Source of the DNA: Solwaraspora sp. WMMD792
GTDB lineage: Bacteria; Actinomycetota; Actinomycetes; Mycobacteriales; Micromonosporaceae
Assembly: GCF_029626105.1 (NCBI RefSeq)
Contig: NZ_JARUBH010000009.1
Span: forward strand, 1,612,001-1,676,000
DNA length: 64,000 nucleotides
Direction: 5' to 3'
In this document: positions 37,347-44,818 of the stretch, piece by piece
How positions within the stretch are numbered: the first letter of the stretch is position 1
Layout: the number at the start of each line of letters is the position of its first letter
Notes under the pieces: model-generated
Told to the model about the DNA's origin: nothing
Database searches by the model: none
Seen by the model: only the letters and a program-made list of their open reading frames with translations
Program-made: the position numbers and the translations under genes

Positions 37347-37880
37347 TCACTCGGTCGGTGGCAGCTCGAACAGCAGGCAGGACGAGGTGGCGTGGGCGGC
37401 CAGCCGGCCGGCGGCGTCGGTCAGTTTCGCCTCGGCGTACGCGGTGCGCCGCCCGCGCTGCACCACGGTGCCCTCGCAGCGCAGCGTGCCGGAGGCGAGC
37501 GTCACTGGGCGAAGGAACTTCACGTTCAGGTCGATCGAGGTGTAGCTCGTCCCGGCCGGCAGCACCGAGTGCACCGCGCAGCCGGCCGCGGTGTCCAGCA
37601 GGGTCGAGATGATGCCGCCGTGCACCGTGCCCAGGGCGTTGTAGTGGAACTCCTGCGGGGTCAGCACGGTGACCACCCGGCCGTGCTCGGGCTCCAACCC
37701 TTCGAGGCCCAGCATCACCATCACCGGTGGGGCGGGGATCTCACCGGACGCCATCGCCTGCAACTGGCCCAGCCCGTCGAGGCCGTTCAACGCCGCCAAC
37801 CGCACCGTGGCGGGGTCGGTCCACGAGAAGGTGCGACTGCGCTGCGCCGCGTCCGGCGTCGGCTGCTGAGTCTGTGTCAT
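37347..37880 (-). CDS. PaaI-family hotdog thioesterase
   Basis: A 177-residue hotdog-fold protein with HYNALGTVHGGIISTLLDTA, the PaaI-type active-site region, and DLNVKFLRPVTLASGTLRCE. It should hydrolyse an acyl- or aryl-CoA; substrate unknown. The ATG at 37880 is chosen over an upstream in-frame start. It is divergent from an HxlR regulator across a 56-bp gap holding an 8-bp dyad, so that regulator may control it. Confidence 0.87.
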   Translation of the reverse strand: MTQTQQPTPDAAQRSRTFSWTDPATVRLAALNGLDGLGQLQAMASGEIPAPPVMVMLGLEGLEPEHGRVVTVLTPQEFHYNALGTVHGGIISTLLDTAAGCAVHSVLPAGTSYTSIDLNVKFLRPVTLASGTLRCEGTVVQRGRRTAYAEAKLTDAAGRLAAHATSSCLLFELPPTE

Positions 37881-37903
37881 GGACGCAGCCTGGCAGCCGG
37901 TTG

Positions 37904-37926
37904 CTAGGTCTGTCAACGAGACCTAG
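37904..37926. promoter_or_regulatory. Operator-like dyad between thioesterase and HxlR genes
   Basis: Perfect 8-bp arms CTAGGTCT (37904-37911) and AGACCTAG (37919-37926), 7 bp apart, in the shared divergent promoter region. A likely HxlR-family binding site. Confidence 0.55.
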
Positions 37927-37936
37927 CCTGGTCGGG

Positions 37937-38419
37937 GTGAGACCTACCGCACTCGACTGGTCCATCGACAACTGCACCATCGCCCGCACCATGGAGATCA
38001 TCGGCGAGCGGTGGACCGTCGTCGTGCTCCGCGAGGTCTTCAACGGGGTACGGCGCTTCGACCAGATGCGCGAACGCACCGGCGTCCCCCGTCAGGTGCT
38101 GACCAACCGGCTCACCATGCTGGTCGACCAGGGTCTGCTGCGCCGGCACCCGTACCAGGAGCCGGGGGAGCGGCAACGCTACGAGTACCGGCTCACCGGC
38201 AAAGGGCTCGACCTGTGGCCGGTGCTGGTCGCGCTGCTGCAGTGGGGCGATCGGTACTGCGCCGACCCGGACGGCCCGCCGCTGGCCGTGGCCCACCGCG
38301 ACTGCGGCGCCGAGGTCGGCGTCACGATGCGCTGCACCGCCGGCCACGACGTCGCCGACCCGCGAGACGTACTGCCCCGCCCCGGCCCCGGTGCCCGCCG
38401 CCGTGAACCGACCGGCTGA
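37937..38419 (+). CDS. HxlR-family transcriptional regulator
   Basis: A 160-residue winged-helix protein with CTIARTMEIIGERWTVVVLR, FDQMRERTGVPRQVLTNRL and QRYEYRLTGKGLDLWPVL, the full HxlR signature. Cys in NCTIA may sense redox or electrophiles. A C-terminal extension of about 50 residues with CGAEVGVTMRC may form a small metal site. The GTG at 37937 is the only start close to the domain. Confidence 0.9.
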   Translation: MRPTALDWSIDNCTIARTMEIIGERWTVVVLREVFNGVRRFDQMRERTGVPRQVLTNRLTMLVDQGLLRRHPYQEPGERQRYEYRLTGKGLDLWPVLVALLQWGDRYCADPDGPPLAVAHRDCGAEVGVTMRCTAGHDVADPRDVLPRPGPGARRREPTG

Positions 38420-38572
38420 AGCCCTACGCTGCGGGCGTGCACATAACGCGCCTGCTCGGTCCCGGACGCCGGCCGCGCGGCACACCACCGCGTCCGGCAG
38501 TGGTACGGCAGTGCCAGCCAGCTGTGGCGGGTGTCGCGCAGCTTCTCGCCGAGGGGTGATCTACCCCCGGGC

Positions 38573-38623
38573 CTGCCAGTGGCTCTGCCCGACTTGTTCA
38601 TCCTCGGGCAGAGCCACTGGCAG
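38573..38623. terminator. 20-bp perfect hairpin between convergent genes
   Basis: Arms 38573-38592 and 38604-38623 are perfectly complementary around an 11-nt loop. It lies in the 269-bp gap after the HxlR gene and before an opposing secreted-protein gene; a bidirectional terminator. Nothing else is apparent in that gap. Confidence 0.7.
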
Positions 38624-38688
38624 CATCCAGGGTTACGACCAGCATCTCGCTGGAGACTGTCGGTCGGGGTCTATGGGTACGGTCGTGA

Positions 38689-39057
38689 CTACCAGTTCGG
38701 GGGGAGATAGTTGCTCTTGGTCACCCCGCGGTCGGTTTTGCTGATGCGGTAGTTGGACCCGCAGTTCGCCTTGGAGTACCCGCCGATGCCCACGCCGTTG
38801 CCGTAGGCGGTCTTCGTCGTGCCCGAGTTCCGGTGGATGCACTTGGTCCAGGCACGGTAGAAGCCTGTGCCACCCCGACACATGACCCCGTAGGTGGCGG
38901 TCCCGGGGGTAGCGTTGCAGTTCGTCGGCAGCGCGAGCGCCGGTGTGGCGGTGACCGTGACAACACCGAAGGTCGAAATGAGCGCAAGGGTCAGGGAGAC
39001 CGCTACCCGTTTCGCGGTGCTGAGCCTGTACCCCGCCCCGTTTTCTCTTTCTCGCAC
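38689..39057 (-). CDS. Small secreted cysteine-containing protein, function unknown
   Basis: A 122-residue precursor: basic start, hydrophobic core AVSLTLALISTFGVVTVTA, cleavage after ALA (near residue 40), giving a mature protein of about 80 residues with four cysteines (in TNCNA, MCRGG, KCIHR, ANCGS), probably two disulphides, and a basic charge. I do not recognise the family. The GTG at 39057 has GAGAGGA 7 nt upstream. It could be a secreted structural, inhibitor or antimicrobial protein; this is open. Confidence 0.65.
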   Translation of the reverse strand: MRERENGAGYRLSTAKRVAVSLTLALISTFGVVTVTATPALALPTNCNATPGTATYGVMCRGGTGFYRAWTKCIHRNSGTTKTAYGNGVGIGGYSKANCGSNYRISKTDRGVTKSNYLPPNW

Positions 39058-39149
39058 CTTTTTGGTCCTCTCTGCCTGTCGGTCGGTTCCAACCTCGGCA
39101 TCGTGTCGATAGCTCTTGCGGTGCGGTGTTCGCGCCGTCAAGCCACAGA

Positions 39150-39340
39150 TTGACATCTCTCCCTGCTGAAGCAGGGAGATTCGACCCTCACGGGTTGAGG
39201 TTTCTGCTTCGCCGACCACGGCCGACCCGAATCAACGGCAAGGGACGGAATACCGCCCATCGGTCCTACGCAGTCTCCGCAGACGTCACTTCCCACCAGC
39301 CCGGCGGTAGACCCGACCGGCTTGGTCATCACCGGAAGGG
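39150..39340 (-). mobile_element. Relic IS200/IS605 right end with omega-RNA-like scaffold
   Basis: On the minus strand this ends with a hairpin (arms TCTCCCTGCT/AGCAGGGAGA with a short loop, 39157-39180), a preceding short stem around AACCCGTGAGGGT, and the terminal ATGTCAA (39150-39156 region). This layout, including the GTTGATTCGGGTCGGCC-type segment upstream, is what I know from the 3' ends of actinobacterial TnpB elements, where the omega RNA overlaps the right end. No tnpA or tnpB coding region remains next to it. Confidence 0.55.
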
Positions 39341-39609
39341 CAACGCCACGCTAGCACACCTGTTCGCATGCCGGGTGTCCTGTTCCTCCCCGGACTGAAC
39401 GGCCGGAGTATCCACGGAAGACATCTGATGAAGATCTTCGGGTTGGCCGCCAACGAGATCCGCCGATCCGGTAACGCTCCATCATGTACAATCTCGCGGG
39501 TCCGCCGCAAGTGCAACTCTGTCACCGGCCTGGAAGATCAAGTGACGTGGGCCTTGCCCGGACCGCCGCCTTGGCCTCGGCTCGCATGGCGATCCTTATA
39601 AGACGCAGC
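39341..39609. other. Non-coding stretch beside the element relic
   Basis: I see no gene here. The stretch is less GC-rich than its surroundings and may contain decayed mobile-element sequence, but no recognisable transposase motif or left-end hairpin was found. It ends at the 3' end of the ABC ATPase gene. Confidence 0.5.
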
Positions 39610-40458
39610 CTACGCCCCGGATCCGGCGACGGCGTGCCGCTGGTGGTAGGCGCGGACTTGGTCCTCCACCTCGGCGCGCAGCCTCAGGAACTCCGGCAGT
39701 CGTTTGACGGCCAGGTCCCTGGGGCTCCCGTCGCGGTCCGGCGGTAGCCGCACCGGCAGGTCGGCGGCGACCCGGCCCGGGTCGCTGGCCAGCACCACCA
39801 CCCGCTGGCCGAGGAAGACCGCCTCCTCTACGTCGTGGGTCACCATCACCACGGTGGTGCCGGTGTCGGCCCACACCCGGCGGACGAACAACTGCATGTC
39901 CTCCTTGGTCTGCACGTCGAGGGCACCGAACGGCTCGTCGAGCAGCAGCACCTGCGGCTCACAGGCCAGCGCTCGGGCGATCGCCACCCGCTGGCGCTGC
40001 CCGCCGGAGAGCTGTTTGGGCAGCGCGTGCCGCAGCCCGGCCAGCCCGGTCTCGGCCAGGTACCAGGCGACCCGACGGGCCCGTTCGGCCCGACTGATCG
40101 GCAGCAGCTCCAGCCCGAACGCGACGTTGCGTTCCACCGTCCGCCACGGGTACACCGCACCGCTCTGCAGCACCAGCCCTCGGTCCGGACCCGGCCCGGT
40201 GACCGGCACGCCGTCGAGCAGCACGGTGCCCCGGCTCGGTGTGGACAGCCCGGCAATCAGCGACAACAGGGTCGACTTGCCCGACCCGGAGGCGCCGACC
40301 AGGCAGACGAACTCGCCCCGGCGTACCGCCAGATCCACGCCGTCGAGCGCGTGCAGCGACCCGCCCGAGGCGGCCCGGAAGTCCTTGCCGACGCCGTCGA
40401 GACACACCAGCGGTGCGTCGGTGGTCGGGGCTACTGACCCGGCTTCCGCTGCTTTCAC
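39610..40458 (-). CDS. ABC transporter ATPase (nitrate/sulfonate/taurine type), guanidine operon
   Basis: A 282-residue SsuB/TauB-like ATPase with Walker A GASGSGKST, signature LSGGQRQRVAIARAL, Walker B VLLLDEPFGALD and switch VMVTHDVEEAV. The GTG at 40458 overlaps the permease stop (GTGA). It is the last gene of a four-gene unit headed by a guanidine-I riboswitch, so the substrate may be guanidine or a related guanidinium compound. Confidence 0.9.
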   Translation of the reverse strand: MKAAEAGSVAPTTDAPLVCLDGVGKDFRAASGGSLHALDGVDLAVRRGEFVCLVGASGSGKSTLLSLIAGLSTPSRGTVLLDGVPVTGPGPDRGLVLQSGAVYPWRTVERNVAFGLELLPISRAERARRVAWYLAETGLAGLRHALPKQLSGGQRQRVAIARALACEPQVLLLDEPFGALDVQTKEDMQLFVRRVWADTGTTVVMVTHDVEEAVFLGQRVVVLASDPGRVAADLPVRLPPDRDGSPRDLAVKRLPEFLRLRAEVEDQVRAYHQRHAVAGSGA

Positions 40459-41327
40459 GCTGCCCACCTTCCAACCCGGTCGCGGGTGGTCCGCAACGCC
40501 AGGTCGATCGCCACCCCGATCAGGGCGATCACGATCAGTACGGCGAAGATGTTGTCGAGCTGGTTGAACCGCTGCGACCGGACGATCCGGTAGCCCAGCC
40601 CGGACTGGGCGTTGATCAGCTCGGCGACCACCACGAAGTTCCACGCCGCCGCCGCGTTGACCCGGATCGAGTCGATCATGCCGGGCAGCGAGTGCGGCAC
40701 GATAACCTTGCGCAGCACCTCGAACCGGCGGGCACCGAGGGTGTACGACACGTCGATCAGCCCGGCCGGCACGGTCCGGACCACGTTGGCGGTCATCAGG
40801 GTGTTGAAGAAGACCGTCGCGATGAAGATCAACGCCACCTTGGACGGCTCGCCGAGCCCCAGCCAGATGATCAGCAACGGGATGAACGCGCTGGCCGGCA
40901 GGTAGCGCAGCAGGCCGATCATCGGCTCCAGCGCCGCCCGACCGGCCTGGAAACTGCCCATCAGCAGGCCGAGCGGCACCGACACCGCCACCGCCAGCCC
41001 GAAGCCGCGCAGCACCCGGCCGACCGTAGCGGCGATGTCGGTCCACAACTGACCGGTCCGGGCCATCTCCACCCCGGCCGCCACCGACTCCAGCGGTGAC
41101 GGCAGGAAGTCCGGTCGACCGTCGACCAGCACGCTGCCGATCTGCCAGGCGGCCAGCGGCACCACGATCGAGGCGACCGTCAGCGTCCAGCGACCGGCCG
41201 CCGGAATCGGCGTCCGGATGGCCAGCAGCGCCGGCACCCGGCGGGCCGGACGCCGCCGGGGGAGCGGCCCCCACGACGCCCGGTCCGCACTATCGGTGGC
41301 CGCAGCCGGCTCCCGGGTGACGGTCAC
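40455..41327 (-). CDS. ABC transporter permease (SsuC type), guanidine operon
   Basis: A 290-residue permease with about six hydrophobic helices and the EAA-type loop (SYTLGARRFEVLRKVIVPHS). The N-terminus is basic and cytoplasmic. The GTG at 41327 overlaps the stop of the binding-protein gene and its stop overlaps the ATPase start, so all three are translationally coupled. Confidence 0.9.
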   Translation of the reverse strand: MTVTREPAAATDSADRASWGPLPRRRPARRVPALLAIRTPIPAAGRWTLTVASIVVPLAAWQIGSVLVDGRPDFLPSPLESVAAGVEMARTGQLWTDIAATVGRVLRGFGLAVAVSVPLGLLMGSFQAGRAALEPMIGLLRYLPASAFIPLLIIWLGLGEPSKVALIFIATVFFNTLMTANVVRTVPAGLIDVSYTLGARRFEVLRKVIVPHSLPGMIDSIRVNAAAAWNFVVVAELINAQSGLGYRIVRSQRFNQLDNIFAVLIVIALIGVAIDLALRTTRDRVGRWAA

Positions 41328-42358
41328 GGCGAGACCGCCGCCACGAACTGTCCGTCGAGCAGCCCGTCCAGCGGCGGTGCCTCGTCGACCAGGCCGGTCT
41401 CGACCAGGAACTCGGCGATCGAGCGGGCCTGAAAATCCAGGTTGGCCGGGGTGTCGCCCGGCTCGAACGCCGCCTGGTTGTCGGCCAGGTCGAAAATTGT
41501 CGTCCCGGCGTCGTACGTGCGGTAGTCCTCGACGCTGACCCCGGCCTGCGCCGCCATGATCTCGACCGCCTCGTCCGGGTTGGCGGCGATCCAGTCCAGG
41601 GTGTCGAACCAGGTGTCCACCACCGCCTGGACCTGTTCCGGATGCGCGGCCACGAACGCCGAGTCGAACACCAGGTGGTCCGGGATCGCGCCGGGGAAGT
41701 CGGCCGAGGTGGCGATCGCCCGGCTGCCCTCGCGGCCCAGCGCGGTCGTGGTGAACGGGGCGAACGCGCCCACCGCGTCGACCTGCCCGGCCAGGAACGC
41801 GGCGGCGGCCGCGTCGGTCAGCAGCGGGCTGATCTCGACATCGTCGGCGCTCAGCCCGGCCTCGGCCAGCGCCAACAGCAGCAGGTAGTGGTCGACCGTA
41901 CCCTCCTCGATCGCCACCCGCTTACCGGCCAGGTCGGCCACCGAGTCGATCCCCGGCGCGGCGATGATCTGGTCGTTGCCGGTCGAGTTGTCGTTGACCA
42001 GCACCACGGTCTGCGTCGCGCCGCCGCTCACCGACGACAGGGTGTCGTTGAGGGTCTGACTGTTGGCGTCCAGGTTGCCGGTGGCCAGCGCGGTCAGGCT
42101 GTCGGTGTAGCTGTCGAAGTAGGTCAGCTCGACGTCGACGCCGTTGTCTTCGAACAGCCCCTGCTCCTCGGCGACCTGCCAGGGGAACCAGCCCGGCCAG
42201 GCGCTGAACCCCAACCGTACGGTGGTCGCACCGTCGCCGTCGGCGGTGGAACCGTCGTTGCCGCAGCTGGCGGCGGTGACCAGCACTGTCGTCGCACAGA
42301 CCGCCGCCACGATCGCCCGGGTGGGGGAGTGGCGGGAAATCCTGGGTGTACGTCGCAT
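41324..42358 (-). CDS. NMT1/THI5-like substrate-binding lipoprotein, guanidine operon
   Basis: A 344-residue periplasmic-binding-type lipoprotein: signal peptide with lipobox VTAASC, then LGFSAWPGWFPWQVAEEQGL typical of the NMT1/SsuA group, and VAIEEGTVDHYLLL. Proteins of this group are commonly associated with guanidine-I riboswitches. It follows the ureohydrolase gene by 51 bp. The ligand is inferred only from context. Confidence 0.88.
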   Translation of the reverse strand: MRRTPRISRHSPTRAIVAAVCATTVLVTAASCGNDGSTADGDGATTVRLGFSAWPGWFPWQVAEEQGLFEDNGVDVELTYFDSYTDSLTALATGNLDANSQTLNDTLSSVSGGATQTVVLVNDNSTGNDQIIAAPGIDSVADLAGKRVAIEEGTVDHYLLLLALAEAGLSADDVEISPLLTDAAAAAFLAGQVDAVGAFAPFTTTALGREGSRAIATSADFPGAIPDHLVFDSAFVAAHPEQVQAVVDTWFDTLDWIAANPDEAVEIMAAQAGVSVEDYRTYDAGTTIFDLADNQAAFEPGDTPANLDFQARSIAEFLVETGLVDEAPPLDGLLDGQFVAAVSP

Positions 42359-42409
42359 CTCTATGTCCTCCTGCGAAAGGGGATTACGGGGAATCTGCGT
42401 CGCGGTGGC

Positions 42410-43570
42410 TCAGTGGCGCGGCAGGTGCCCGGCGCGGACCAGGCAGCCGAGGGTGTCGCAGATGACGCGGGTGGCGATCAGCGAGGTGATGTCGGCGTTG
42501 TCGTACGGCGGCGAGCACTCCACCACCTCGATGCCCGCGAGGGGCTTCTCGGCGATCAGCTGGATGAACTTGAGCACCTCGCGGGGGAGGAAACCGCCCG
42601 GTTCGGGCCAGCCGGTGCCGGGCACGAACGCGGCGTCCAGGCAGTCCACGTCGAACGAGAGCCAGACCGCCTCGGCGCCGTCCCAGGCGACCTCGAGTGC
42701 CTTTTCGGCGGCGGCCTCGATGCCCATCTCGACGCAGTCGGTGACCGTCATGATCGTGGTGCCGCGTTCCCGGCCGACCTTGACTCCGGGGCGGGGTGCC
42801 TGCCAGCCACCGATGCCGATCTGCACCAGGTTCTTCGGCGGTACGTTCGGGATGTCGGTGGCGTGGAACCACGGGGTGGTGTGCATCCGCTCGTCGAGGT
42901 CGGTCTCCTGGGTGTCGACGTGCCGGTCGAAGTGGATGATGCCCAGGTTGCCGTCGAGGTGTTCGGCGACGCCGCGCACCGTCGGGTAGCCGATCGAGTG
43001 GTCACCGCCGAGCACCACCGGGAACGCCCCGGAGGAGTAGACGTGGCTGACCGCCTTGGATATCTGGTCGAAGGTCTTCTCGATGTTCGCCGGGATGGTG
43101 AAGACGTCACCGAGGTCGGCGATCGTGATCGACTCACGCAGGTCGACGCCGAGTTCGAACGAGTACGGCCCGTACAGCGCGGAGATCTTGCGGATGCCCT
43201 GCGGCCCGAACCGGGTCCCCGAGCGGTACGTCGTGCCGCCGTCGAACGGTGCGCCGAGCACCGCCACGTCGTACTCGCCGCAGCGGCGCACGTCCTCGAC
43301 GTACGGTGCCTTCAGGAAGGTGTTGATCCCGGCGAAGTGCGGCAGCTCGCCACGGGAGAACGTCGGGATCCGCTTGTCGACGATCGAGTCGGCACCGGGC
43401 AGGCCGTACTCCAGGCCCCGGGCGATCTCCTCTTCCCACTTGGTGGTAGGCAGTTCGGCCTCGCGGGCGACCGCGTACGCCGCCTCCGGGCCGTAGTTGC
43501 CGTGCAGTTCGGGCTGGTCGCTGGGCTGCTGGTCGCGGTGCTGATGGTGATGGTGGTGGTGGAAGCCCAC
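42410..43570 (-). CDS. gdmH: Guanidine hydrolase-type ureohydrolase with natural His tract
   Basis: A 386-residue arginase/agmatinase-fold enzyme. Binuclear metal ligands: H191 in GGDHS, D215/H217/D219 in FDRHVD (agmatinases have DAHxD), and D307/D309 in SFDVDCLD. TGWPEPGG replaces the usual TGTPEPGG-like run. Length near 390, the DRH change and the riboswitch upstream fit Ni-dependent guanidine hydrolase (Synechocystis GdmH type: guanidine to urea and ammonium) rather than agmatinase. The GTG at 43570 has GGAGG 6 nt upstream; the protein starts MGF followed by six His, Gln, His. No HypA/HypB-like chaperone gene is adjacent. Confidence 0.82.
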   Translation of the reverse strand: MGFHHHHHHQHRDQQPSDQPELHGNYGPEAAYAVAREAELPTTKWEEEIARGLEYGLPGADSIVDKRIPTFSRGELPHFAGINTFLKAPYVEDVRRCGEYDVAVLGAPFDGGTTYRSGTRFGPQGIRKISALYGPYSFELGVDLRESITIADLGDVFTIPANIEKTFDQISKAVSHVYSSGAFPVVLGGDHSIGYPTVRGVAEHLDGNLGIIHFDRHVDTQETDLDERMHTTPWFHATDIPNVPPKNLVQIGIGGWQAPRPGVKVGRERGTTIMTVTDCVEMGIEAAAEKALEVAWDGAEAVWLSFDVDCLDAAFVPGTGWPEPGGFLPREVLKFIQLIAEKPLAGIEVVECSPPYDNADITSLIATRVICDTLGCLVRAGHLPRH

Positions 43571-43579
43571 GGGGCACCT

Positions 43580-43618
43580 CCGAATGAGGGCCTGGCTGAG
43601 GCACAGCCAGACATTCGG
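43580..43618 (-). promoter_or_regulatory. Expression-platform hairpin next to the ribosome site
   Basis: Stacked stems CCGAATG/CATTCGG (43612-43618 with 43580-43586 on the minus strand) and CTGGCTG/CAGCCAG (43604-43610 with 43592-43598). The 3' arm runs directly into the GGAGG of the hydrolase gene, so folding could mask its start of translation or act as a terminator-like stem after the aptamer. Confidence 0.55.
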
Positions 43619-43752
43619 CTGCCTCCCGGGCTTTTGTCCCGCCGTGGAACGCCACCCCCGCCATGCTGGCGGGTCCGACGCCTGCACCTCTCGGACCTGT
43701 CCCGTCCCCGGCTGCCCGTCTCTGGCTGCCCGGCGGCGGCGGAACCCTAGGT
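43615..43752 (-). ncRNA. Guanidine-I (ykkC) riboswitch
   Basis: On the minus strand the conserved ykkC blocks occur in order: CTAGGGTTCCG (43750-43740), GGTCCGAGAGGTG (43697-43685) closed by TCGGACC (43678-43672), and GGGACAAAAGCCCGGGAGG (43640-43622). These are the hallmark sequences of the guanidine-I aptamer. It sits 45 nt upstream of the hydrolase start with an expression-platform hairpin between. Expected effect: expression on when guanidinium is bound. Confidence 0.93.
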
Positions 43753-43803
43753 GCGCCTCACCGTTGGTGAGTCACCCCGGAGTAGACGCGCTTGTGGTTT
43801 CGG

Positions 43804-44751
43804 TCACTTTGCTGTCCCGTTGCCGTCGGGTATCGGCTGCGCGCGGGCGGCCAGGCCGGACCAGACCCGCTCGTACGCGGTGACGTGCGCCGGCTGGTCG
43901 AGGTACATCGTCCCGGTCACGGTGCCGAGACGGACCAGCCCCGACCCGGCCGGTTGCCGTCCGGGGACCGTCGTGGCGGCAGCGAAGCGCAGCAGGGTGA
44001 ACGGGTTGGTCATGCCGGCGTGCGCGCCGCCGGCCAGCGGCAGCAGCCGTACCGAGATTCCCGGCCTGATCGCGAGCACCCGCAGGTGGTCGAGTTGCGC
44101 CCGCGTCGTCGCGTCGTCGCCGACGGTACGCCGCAGTGCGCCCTCGTTGACGATCGCCTGCACCGCCGGCGGATGCGGGTGGGTCAGCAGGTGCCGCTGC
44201 CGCGCCGCCAGCTGGGCGAGGCGGGCGGCGATGTCGTCGTCGCTGCGCAGACCGGCCGGGCACCGCAGCAGCGCCTCGGCGTACCCGGGGGTCTGTAGCA
44301 GGTCCGGCAGCGTCGCCTGGCCGTAGCAGCGGACGAGCGTCGCGGACTGTTCGAACACCGGGTACGGATCGGCGTCGATCGGCACTCCGGCCAGCTCGTC
44401 GTGCCACCAGCGCCCGCCGCTGGGGCGGTCGATCTCCGCCGCGAGGGCGAGCAGCCGTTCCCGGGTTTCGTCGTCGGCCCGGTACAGCCGGCACATCGCC
44501 GACATGTCCGCTTGACTCCAGCGGACCCGCGGGTCGCCGGCTTCGATCCGCCAGAGCGTGCTGTTGCCGCGTCGCAGCTTGTCGGCGGCGACGTCCTGGG
44601 ACAGCCCGGCCTCGTACCGCAACGCCGCCAGGCACCGTCCCACTTGCCGACGCAGCAGGGCCGTCCCGCCGGCCTGCGCGTTGGTGCCCGCCGTCCGGGC
44701 AGCTCTCCCGTAGTACGTCCCGGCCCGTCGGCCGTCACCCCTGCCAGTCAT
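43804..44751 (-). CDS. XRE-family regulator with DUF5753 domain
   Basis: A 315-residue Scr1-like regulator: XRE HTH at about residues 36-90 (LRYEAGLSQDVAADKL, STLWRIEAGD) and DUF5753 in the C-terminal two thirds (LVRCYGQATLPDLLQTPGYA, RQRHLLTHPHPPAVQAIVNE). Unlike the broken relative at 13281-14091 it is complete. It is divergent from a small AlpA-like gene across a region with two operator-like dyads, probably its own sites. Confidence 0.9.
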   Translation of the reverse strand: MTGRGDGRRAGTYYGRAARTAGTNAQAGGTALLRRQVGRCLAALRYEAGLSQDVAADKLRRGNSTLWRIEAGDPRVRWSQADMSAMCRLYRADDETRERLLALAAEIDRPSGGRWWHDELAGVPIDADPYPVFEQSATLVRCYGQATLPDLLQTPGYAEALLRCPAGLRSDDDIAARLAQLAARQRHLLTHPHPPAVQAIVNEGALRRTVGDDATTRAQLDHLRVLAIRPGISVRLLPLAGGAHAGMTNPFTLLRFAAATTVPGRQPAGSGLVRLGTVTGTMYLDQPAHVTAYERVWSGLAARAQPIPDGNGTAK

Positions 44752-44773
44752 ACCCGATAGCGTGAATCATCAG

Positions 44774-44799
44774 TTGCCTGAAGGCAATGCCCTAGGGCA
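44774..44799. promoter_or_regulatory. Two adjacent operator-like dyads
   Basis: TTGCCT-GA-AGGCAA (44774-44787) directly followed by the perfect 12-bp palindrome TGCCCTAGGGCA (44788-44799), in the 67-bp divergent gap between the XRE regulator and the AlpA-like gene. Two similar TGCC/GGCA sites side by side suggest cooperative autoregulation. Confidence 0.6.
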
Positions 44800-44818
44800 A
44801 CTCCTTAGCGTCTGTTGA

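Noticed and set aside
42410-43570. Plain agmatinase annotation
   Set aside because: Length, the FDRHVD metal motif and the upstream guanidine-I riboswitch fit guanidine hydrolase better. Agmatinase remains the fallback if enzyme data disagree.
43751-43803. A GlnR box before the guanidine riboswitch
   Set aside because: GTGAC and GAAAC are both present on the minus strand but only one base apart instead of six, so they do not form a GlnR site.
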